This document shows, in pieces, positions 57,065 through 64,000 of a stretch of 64,000 nt of DNA (within the stretch, counting starts at the first letter, position 1; the number at the start of each line of letters is the position of its first letter). Origin of the DNA: Diadophis punctatus similis (Eukaryota; Chordata; Lepidosauria; Squamata; Dipsadidae); NCBI GenBank assembly GCA_023053685.1, contig JALIGW010000005.1, positions 53,714,742 through 53,778,741 on the forward strand, in the 5' to 3' direction. Both the position numbers and the translations under genes were made by a program. The notes below the pieces were generated by a model. That model had not been told where the DNA came from, ran no database searches, and was given only the letters and a program-made list of their open reading frames with translations.

Positions 57065-58640
57065 ACACAAGCAAACATCTGGTATTTCCTAGCAGCTCCC
57101 AGTCCAAGTATTAACAGGCTCTGACTGAACCATTTACCTTTTCTGAGATGAGACAAGGTTGCCTAAACGGTGCAGATAATCTGAAATTCAAGAGTAGACC
57201 ACAGCTATGCTTTGAGTATATTGCCTCTCTGCACAGTACCACTTAAATGCAAATGAAAGGGATTGTATATTACACCAGCCAATACATAAATGTTGAGACA
57301 GCAGAGAACATGAGATCACACAAATTTTAAAGATATAAATAGTGGGACATACAGCTTGTTTGCACTATGGTGAAAAGATTGCAACATTCTTAGTGTCGTG
57401 GCAAAAATTGGGTTATTATTAAAACAGTAATAAATCCATAGTGCTGCTTCTAATTAAGGGTAAAAACAGGCTAGAAATACATTTCAAGGCAAATATGGGC
57501 AATCTGTCATAATCTTAGAGAAAGCACTCAGGTTTTTTTGCACAGTAAGTCATGCTTTGCTCAACTTCTGCTCCATTGCCTTGATTTTTTTTTCTTAATG
57601 GGAGGAAACTATCATGAATTTGTTGATGCTGGTAAACATGTTTAAGCAGACAGATATGGGACTTTAATAAAGGAACATTATTGAACCTGAATAACAGAGC
57701 AATGTTTTTTTGTTCTGATGGGCTAGGATCCAGCTTTCAGATAGTGAGATTTCTGATAGTTAGAGGCAGGAACGCAGGAGATAATTTGCAGCTGAACTGC
57801 AGTGGAGATGGAAAAAAACCGAATGTGTTAATTGAGAATAAAGTCTGAATAGCAATGCTGAAAGAACTGTGCTAACTTTCCTGATATAAAACTTTCCAAT
57901 GGCTCCATGTGCTAAAATATCTACTTGTAGATAAAGAGGCTCAGTAAGCAATGAAAATTTGTCTGGCAACAGACTGAATACAGTGTTGTCTATAAGGAAA
58001 AGCACAAAATTTAGCAAAATAAGGATTACTGGATTTAGTACATGGCACTGATTAGATGAAGCTTAAACACTGACACTGATCTGTTACTGGAATAAATTTA
58101 TTGAGTGACTAATAGGTCCATATCAAATATTTTAATATTTTATTAGTTTAGAATCACTTTTATTAAGTAGGCCAAAGCTACTTCCTTTACTTCATAGTTC
58201 AGTAATTTAGTAGCTTAACATTTTAGTAGCTTATTTTATACACAAGTAGTTTTTGCAACTTAGTGACTTAACTTTAAACATGTAAGAGTTTTTTAATATT
58301 CTAAAATTAGATTATGGCTAGTATATATACTTATAGCATATTTTGAATTTGCTCCGTTTTAGTTTTTCCTTTCTCAATGTACCCTTACATTTTGAATGTA
58401 TTTTTATCTGGACTCTGTAAATCTTTTTATAACATTGTACACAGTTCTGGTCAGTGGCCATAATAAATATGTTCATTCACTTGTTGAAAGTTGTGCCCTT
58501 TGAGATGCTGAGGTGCCTGTCTGGGAATCTGATGGAAGTGTATAACTTTGCTCTCTGTTACAGAGGAGTGGTTTGTTTCTGCTATGCTTCACTTTTCTTA
58601 GAAAGGGAGGATAATGTATACTTTTCACCCCTTCCATCTA
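57065..58640. other. No recognised feature
   Basis: AT-rich, unique-looking. Confidence 0.4.
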
Positions 58641-58643
58641 GGC

Positions 58644-58780
58644 CAGTGATGGCGAACCTTTTTTTCCTCGGGTGCTGAAATAGTGCGCGCATGTGCTATC
58701 GCACGCGCGTGCGTGCCCACACCCATAATTCAAAGCTCCCCACTTGCCCCACCCTCCTGCGAATGCCCCTTACACTAACT
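58644..58780. mobile_element. hAT element fragment, CAGTGATGGCGAA family
   Basis: The left end CAGTGATGGCGAACC and following CpG-rich sequence match the elements at 30620 and 51376. The right half is missing. Confidence 0.75.
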
Positions 58781-58878
58781 GAAGATCTAGAGAACTACAA
58801 GCCCGTTGTTTCAAAGGAGAAGTCATCTACTCTACCTGGGTTGCCTGGAATCATGATCTAACTACAATACAGGTAGTC

Positions 58879-59144
58879 TGTCAGAGTTACGCAATAAATC
58901 AGAAGCTTCAAAAGATAACTGCATTTTGCTGATTCAAATAACTTCTTTATAAGTAGAATAAAACATTTACAATACCACACTTTGTTTCAGATCACATGTT
59001 GAGATGTTTCCATACTGGAGTATAATGGTGGACAGAGTAAACCACGCCCTTCTTCTTGCTAAGTTTCTGGACATGCTCAAATAACACTTCAGCCAGATTG
59101 GCTGACTCAATCACATGGCTCTCCCAGTCATGAATATTCCAACA
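58879..59144 (-). repeat. Copia copy 2, 3' LTR
   Basis: 266 bp. It contains the polyprotein stop codon (59128-59130) and keeps the TGAGTCA motif on the minus strand. Confidence 0.95.
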
Positions 59145-62100
59145 CTCCTCCCTTCATTACTGGGAGAGACACCAGACCTATTGGATTTAAACATTTCCTG
59201 TAATGGATACCACCCAATGGTTTGGTCATCATGTCTGCTAAATTATCCTCTGAAGAACAATGATGTAAACGTATCAATTTTTCTTTTACAGCTTCCCTGA
59301 CATTACAATACTTAATGTCCACATGTTTACTTCTGTTCTTCACTCTGTCACCTGTTGCCATTTTTATACAAGCAGCATTATCTTCATAAACAGTTACAGC
59401 TTCATTTACATTTACATTTAAATCTTGTAACAACTGTACATACCAAACTACTTCAGAACATAACTCAGACAATGCAATAAACTCTGCTTCTGCAGTTGAA
59501 ATAGCAACCGTTGTTTGTTTTCTGGACTTCCAACCAATTAAAGCCCCTCCAAACATTATTACAATTCCAGAATTAGACTTTCTGGTTTTTACATCATTTG
59601 CATAATCACTATCAACATAACATTTCAATTTTAATTCTTCAGTGACCTTTATTTGAAGACCCAAATTCACAGTTCCCTTCAAATACCTGAGAATTCTTTT
59701 CACACCCATCCAATGCAACTTTGTAGGTGTAGCAGTAAAGCGACTTAAGATGCTCACTGCACAAGCTATGTCTGGTCTGGACCACTGTGACAGATATAAC
59801 AAACTCCCTATTGCAGAGTGATATATCTCCTGATCACAGGCTTCACTTTTATCCTCACCCAAACTATTGTAAAAATCTGTGCTCATAGGTGTAGGAGCAA
59901 TATTACAATATTTCATGTTATATTTCTCTAATAATTGTTCAATTTTTCTCCTTTGACTGAGAATATAACCACCTTTTTCAGTTTTTTGTATCTCTACACC
60001 GAGATAATTCTTTATTTCTCCCAAATTCTTTAATTCAAATTTCTTTTCTAACTTATTAGCAAATTCTTTAACTTGTGATGCATCCTTTGCAATGAAACAA
60101 AGATCATCCACAAATGCTAATAGTAGACAATTCCCACCTTGTAACTTTCCAGTGTATATGCAACCATCAGCTTTGCAACTCTTGAACCCAAGACCTTTCA
60201 ATGCAGTATCTAGACAGATATTCCAATTTCTGGCTGACTGCTTCAGCCCATAAATGGCCTTGTTCAATTTATACACCATGTTAGGCATTTTATTTTCATA
60301 CCCTGGCGCTTGAACCATATAAATTTCTTCCTCTAATTCAGCATTGAGAAATGCAGTGGTTATATCAAAATGCCAAATTCTATGCCTGTATGCTGATGCT
60401 AATGCCAGTGCTAGTCTTATGCTCTCACCTTTTACAGTTGGCGCGAACACTTCATCATAGTGCACATTCTTTAATTGAGAAAAACCTTGTGCCACCAACC
60501 TTGCCTTATACTGTACTTCATTATTGGGTAATACCTTTTTCTTATATACCCACTTACATCCTACAGCTTTCGTACCCTGTGGCAAAGTCATAGATGTGAA
60601 CACTTCATGATCTCCCATGGATTTCATCTCTTTATCCATGGCTTCCTTCCACTTTTCTTGTTCAACTTTTGCTAATGCCAATACTTCCTTATAGTTTCTT
60701 GGCTCATACCACACATTACACACTTTAACTTTACTGGCAGAATACCTGTCTGGCGGTACCCCTCTGTTACTACGCTCTGACCTACGTGGCATTGCCTGTA
60801 CTTGTGTTTCAAGCTTTTCTGTCTTCATATCTTGTTCAGACTCTCCTCCCTGAACATAGACACCTTCAGTAAATGATTCACCATCATTACATGAGTTATT
60901 GTCACTAAGTGGATCACCATCGCTAAGTGGATCACCGTCACTAAGTGAGACATTTTCAGAATTTGCATCAATTCTGTTCCAATTTTGTTCTGCAAAACTA
61001 GCAGACCTTGAAATCACTATCCTTTTACTTCCATCGCTAAAGCGATACCCTTTTGAGCCTGGCTCATAGCCCACAAATCTGAGCTTTCTAGCCTTTTGTT
61101 GTCCCTTTCTTCTGATTGCCTTTGGAATATGTACCCAAGCAGTACTTCCAAATATTTTTAAATGTGCTAGAGAAGGCTTTCTCCCATATAGCATTGCATA
61201 TGGAGTATTATTGATGGATGAACTCCACAACCTATTTACTAAATAATTGGCAGTCAGTATGGCTTCACCCCAATATGACCTGCTCATACCAGAATCCTCC
61301 AGTAATGAGTCTTTCATTGTTTGCAAAACACCATTCCTCTTTTCAGCCACTCCGTTCTCTCCCAGTGTGTAAGGATTTGTGCGCCTGTGTCTTATTCCCA
61401 ATTGTCTCAACCATTGTTGAAAATTTGTTGACATAAATTCAGAACCTCTGTCAGTTTGCAACTGACATACCTGTTGTTTGTACCTTCTCTCTACAAAGCT
61501 TAACCATTGCTTAAATTGCTGTAGCACCTCTGTTTTACTCTTAAGTAAGTAGCAAAACCCAAACCTGCTGTAGTCATCCACAATGACCAGCGCATACTTT
61601 GCTCCTCCCAAACTGGCTTGCATGGGCCCAATTAAATCAGCATGCACCAGTTCTAGAGCTCTTGTGGTTTGTCTTGTGCTAAACTTGCTCACTGGGAATG
61701 CTTTAGATTTCGATGCTTTGCATACTGCACAATCCAAATATGCCTTACATCCCTTCAAATCTAATCCTTCTGCAAATTCTTTCATTTGTTGAACAACCTT
61801 AAAATTAGCATGACCAAGTCGTCTGTGCAGAAAATGAACACACGAATTGTGTTCTGCTACATTTTTAAATATCTGGGAACAATGTGGCACCTTTTCTCCC
61901 TGCAATACATAAAGATTATCCTCTTTTATGCCCTGTGCACAAACATTCCCATTTCTTTGGATGATACACTTCCCATTAACAAATGTGGTTTCATAACCTT
62001 GCTTGTCTAAACTAGACACACTTAACAAATTATGTTCCATTTCAGGTACACATAACACATCAGTAAACCTGGATTCCAAATATGGAATTTGCACATCACC

Positions 62101-63117
62101 TCTTCCAAAGATTTTAGCCTTTTGACCATTGGCTAAGGCTACTTCTTCATGGTTTCCTGGGAAAAATCTGGAAAATAAGTCAGAATTATTAACAATTGTT
62201 TGACTAGCCCCACTGTCAATCAACCATTTGTCTCTATTGTTATTATAACAAACTTTTGCAACTGCAATCTGTCCTTGCAAATAATGTCTCTTGTCTTGCA
62301 TATTTCTTCTCTGTGTACAGCTTTTCTGCAGATGATTGGTTTCTCCACAAATGAAACATGCTTTCTTATCTTGCTTGCAGAATTGTGGCTGTGTAACTTG
62401 ATCTCTCCTGCCTCTGCTTTCCTCTTGTCTGCAGACACCTCGCCTGTTGCTAGAGATAGGCAGCCTGTGGAAAATTTTGCTGGAGACTTGCTGTAAGTTT
62501 CCACTGTACCCCTTGTTGGGCCCCTGCCTGTGGAATTTTCCATCAGCATGGCTGAAAAGCCTTTTCTCATATTCATTCAATAAACACGATTTCAAAGCCT
62601 CCAAATTCAAATCTGCTTCTGGCTTACTTTCAAAAATAGCTGATACAGTCTCCCAGCTTTGATCCAAACTATTTAACACTAATAAAACTTTTTGGGGCTC
62701 TGGAAACTTTACTCCACGTTGCTCCAATTCTAGAAAATTAGACTGCATTTTCATTAAATGATCTTCCATAGAATCTCCTGTCTGCAAACTCATTCTGAAA
62801 AGCTTTCTTGAAAGTTGGACCACATTACACGCAGAAACATTGACATGTACTGCTTTCAATTTCTGCCATATTTCTTTTGCAGACTTTAATTCAGCTACAT
62901 TTAAGAATTGATCATCCCCCAGACTTAAAAGAAGATAAGCCATAGCTTTGTCATGAGCCTTTTGATCTGCTGCTCCAAGCACTTGTGGGGGGTCTGCTAC
63001 GATGTCCCATAATTCTTTTGCTTTCAAAAAACATTCCATTTTTGCAGCCCAAATTAAATAATTTTTCTTCCCCAATTTAGGTATTGGACTGTCTTTAAAT
63101 TCCATAGCAGCAGCCAT
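59128..63117 (-). CDS. Copia Gag-Pol polyprotein, intact
   Basis: 1329 residues with the same domain order as the plus-strand copy at 21496: Gag, CFICGETNHLQKSC knuckle, DSGA protease, HHCC and DD35E integrase, FVDD RT, RNase H. By eye I count about 37 amino-acid differences (roughly 97% identity), including one residue lost near position 46 and one gained in KGGYIL. Differences cluster in the Gag-protease linker (FHRQGPNKGYS, TQPQFCKQDKK) and the integrase-RT linker. The integrase has TLGENGVAEKRN where copy 1 has TPGENGVAERRN; the catalytic Glu is unchanged. No stop or frameshift. Confidence 0.97.
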   Translation of the reverse strand: MAAAMEFKDSPIPKLGKKNYLIWAAKMECFLKAKELWDIVADPPQVLGAADQKAHDKAMAYLLLSLGDDQFLNVAELKSAKEIWQKLKAVHVNVSACNVVQLSRKLFRMSLQTGDSMEDHLMKMQSNFLELEQRGVKFPEPQKVLLVLNSLDQSWETVSAIFESKPEADLNLEALKSCLLNEYEKRLFSHADGKFHRQGPNKGYSGNLQQVSSKIFHRLPISSNRRGVCRQEESRGRRDQVTQPQFCKQDKKACFICGETNHLQKSCTQRRNMQDKRHYLQGQIAVAKVCYNNNRDKWLIDSGASQTIVNNSDLFSRFFPGNHEEVALANGQKAKIFGRGDVQIPYLESRFTDVLCVPEMEHNLLSVSSLDKQGYETTFVNGKCIIQRNGNVCAQGIKEDNLYVLQGEKVPHCSQIFKNVAEHNSCVHFLHRRLGHANFKVVQQMKEFAEGLDLKGCKAYLDCAVCKASKSKAFPVSKFSTRQTTRALELVHADLIGPMQASLGGAKYALVIVDDYSRFGFCYLLKSKTEVLQQFKQWLSFVERRYKQQVCQLQTDRGSEFMSTNFQQWLRQLGIRHRRTNPYTLGENGVAEKRNGVLQTMKDSLLEDSGMSRSYWGEAILTANYLVNRLWSSSINNTPYAMLYGRKPSLAHLKIFGSTAWVHIPKAIRRKGQQKARKLRFVGYEPGSKGYRFSDGSKRIVISRSASFAEQNWNRIDANSENVSLSDGDPLSDGDPLSDNNSCNDGESFTEGVYVQGGESEQDMKTEKLETQVQAMPRRSERSNRGVPPDRYSASKVKVCNVWYEPRNYKEVLALAKVEQEKWKEAMDKEMKSMGDHEVFTSMTLPQGTKAVGCKWVYKKKVLPNNEVQYKARLVAQGFSQLKNVHYDEVFAPTVKGESIRLALALASAYRHRIWHFDITTAFLNAELEEEIYMVQAPGYENKMPNMVYKLNKAIYGLKQSARNWNICLDTALKGLGFKSCKADGCIYTGKLQGGNCLLLAFVDDLCFIAKDASQVKEFANKLEKKFELKNLGEIKNYLGVEIQKTEKGGYILSQRRKIEQLLEKYNMKYCNIAPTPMSTDFYNSLGEDKSEACDQEIYHSAIGSLLYLSQWSRPDIACAVSILSRFTATPTKLHWMGVKRILRYLKGTVNLGLQIKVTEELKLKCYVDSDYANDVKTRKSNSGIVIMFGGALIGWKSRKQTTVAISTAEAEFIALSELCSEVVWYVQLLQDLNVNVNEAVTVYEDNAACIKMATGDRVKNRSKHVDIKYCNVREAVKEKLIRLHHCSSEDNLADMMTKPLGGIHYRKCLNPIGLVSLPVMKGGVLEYS

Positions 63118-63220
63118 CCTGCTTTATTTTCCTTCTCTGCCTGTTCCTTTAACAACACAGACAGCTTCTTATCAGCTTTAAATTACAATGCAGTTTTTAA
63201 CTTTACTTCTTGAGCGATTC

Positions 63221-63234
63221 CTGGGCCCATAACC
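63221..63234 (-). promoter_or_regulatory. Copia copy 2 primer-binding site
   Basis: The plus strand reads CTGGGCCCATAACC directly beside the 5' LTR, i.e. the anticodon stem-loop sequence of initiator tRNA-Met itself. Identical to the site in copy 1. Confidence 0.9.
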
Positions 63235-63500
63235 TGTCAGAGTTACGCAATAAATCAGAAGCTTCAAAAGATAACTGCATTTTGCTGATTCAAATAACTT
63301 CTTTATAAGTAGAATAAAACATTTACAATACCACACTTTGTTTCAGATCACATGTTGAGATGTTTCCATACTGGAGTATAATGGTGGACAGAGTAAACCA
63401 CGCCCTTCTTCTTGCTAAGTTTCTGGACATGCTCAAATAACACTTCAGCCAGATTGGCTGACTCAATCACATGGCTCTCCCAGTCATGAATATTCCAACA
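63235..63500 (-). repeat. Copia copy 2, 5' LTR
   Basis: 266 bp, identical by eye to 58879-59144. Confidence 0.95.
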
Positions 63501-63673
63501 TAGTCCTTAATTTAAAACCATTTGTTTAGTGACCATTCGAAGTTACAATGGCACTGAAAAAAGTGACTTATGACCATTTTTCACATGACTATGGCTGCAT
63601 CCTCATGATCACATGATCAAAATTCGGATGCTTGGCAACTGGTTCATATTTGTGACGGTTGCAGTGTCTTGGG

Positions 63674-64000
63674 TAAGGTGACCAGACATCCCGCTTTTGG
63701 CGGGACAGACCCGCTTTTTAGCAATTTGTCCCGCGTCCCACGGCATTTAAAAAAAGTCCCGCTTTTTAATTTGAATTTGCTAGTTCGTTTCTTTTGTATT
63801 TCTTCTCTTCAATGAGATACATCCCATCATTTCTAGGGCTTCTGCAAATCTCTATTCAGGGATTCCCACCTTTTAACCATGAAATAAACAAAGGAGATCT
63901 GTTCTTTTGGGTAATGCAAAGTGCCACGAGTTCCTGTCAGTTCGGCCTGGCCAGTTGTTTGCGCATGCGCAGAGGACAAAATAACCCGAATGGCAGCGTC
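63674..64000. mobile_element. Partial repeat running off the window end
   Basis: Begins near 'aaggtgaccagacatcccgc' with an immediate 'tttggcgggac' repeat, as in DNA transposon ends. It includes TGCGCATGCGCA (63960-63971) and an 'aaaataacccgaatgg' segment resembling the palindrome arm at 30060-30085. The right end is outside the window. Confidence 0.45.

Larger units (their letters stand above)
58879..63500 (-). mobile_element. Complete Ty1/copia LTR retrotransposon, copy 2
   Basis: 4622 bp on the minus strand: 5' LTR 63235-63500, 3' LTR 58879-59144, perfect 5-bp duplication TAGTC (58874-58878 and 63501-63505). Its two LTRs read as identical to each other and differ from those of copy 1 at about five positions, so the copies came from slightly different recent sources. 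Confidence 0.97.
58868..63673. mobile_element. DNA transposon split by copia copy 2
   Basis: TACAGGTAGTC before the copia element and TAGTCCTTAATTT after it form one continuous end once the insertion and its TAGTC duplication are removed. The rest (63506-63673) has 'gttacaatggcactgaaaaa' and 'gatgcttggcaactgg' segments of a dispersed family I associate with squamates. It is cut off at about 63673 by another repeat. Confidence 0.65.

Overview
This window looks like intergenic or intronic DNA from a vertebrate, most likely a squamate reptile and probably a snake. I found no host protein-coding exon, no intact tRNA or rRNA gene, and nothing bacterial. The case for a squamate is the mix of transposable elements: CR1, L1 and L2-like LINE fragments, tRNA-derived SINEs of the Sauria type, 5S rRNA-derived SINEs, many short hAT transposons with 8-bp target-site duplications (TSDs), and unusually dense microsatellites. 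That attribution is an inference from repeat types, not from a marker gene.

Layout. 1-14 kb: a mostly single-copy AT-rich background carrying hAT miniature elements (392, 1098, 3643, 4251, 8593, 13256), microsatellites and fragments of CR1 and a 5S-derived SINE. 14.3-17.3 kb: a CR1 3' end, then a decayed L1 ORF2 interrupted by a SINE and a long three-part trinucleotide repeat. 17.3-21 kb: mostly unrecognised sequence, a 5S-derived SINE, a hAT miniature element and a GC-rich repeat. 21.0-26.5 kb: a hAT-like DNA transposon that carries a complete Ty1/copia retrotransposon (21116-25734) and a second DNA transposon. 26.8-33 kb: a CR1 tail that runs into a microsatellite, a 1.9-kb hAT element holding a large foldback structure, and another hAT element with a SINE inside. 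36.2-42.2 kb: a complete DIRS-type tyrosine-recombinase retrotransposon on the minus strand, inserted into a SINE. 42-55 kb: LINE tails, SINEs, more hAT elements, L1 remnants and a solo LTR. 58.9-63.5 kb: a second complete copia element, on the minus strand, inserted into an older DNA transposon. The window ends inside another repeat.

The functional content is the three long intact retroelements. The two copia copies each encode one 1329-residue Gag-protease-integrase-RT-RNase H polyprotein. Each has two 266-bp LTRs that read as identical, a perfect 5-bp TSD, and a primer-binding site complementary to the anticodon arm, not the 3' end, of initiator tRNA-Met. The DIRS element has long open frames for Gag, RT-RNase H and a tyrosine recombinase with its catalytic residues. 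Its inverted terminal repeats and internal complementary region match the circular-intermediate model of DIRS replication. These elements look young and possibly competent. Coordinates and TSDs were read by eye, and family names other than copia, DIRS, L1, CR1 and hAT are tentative.
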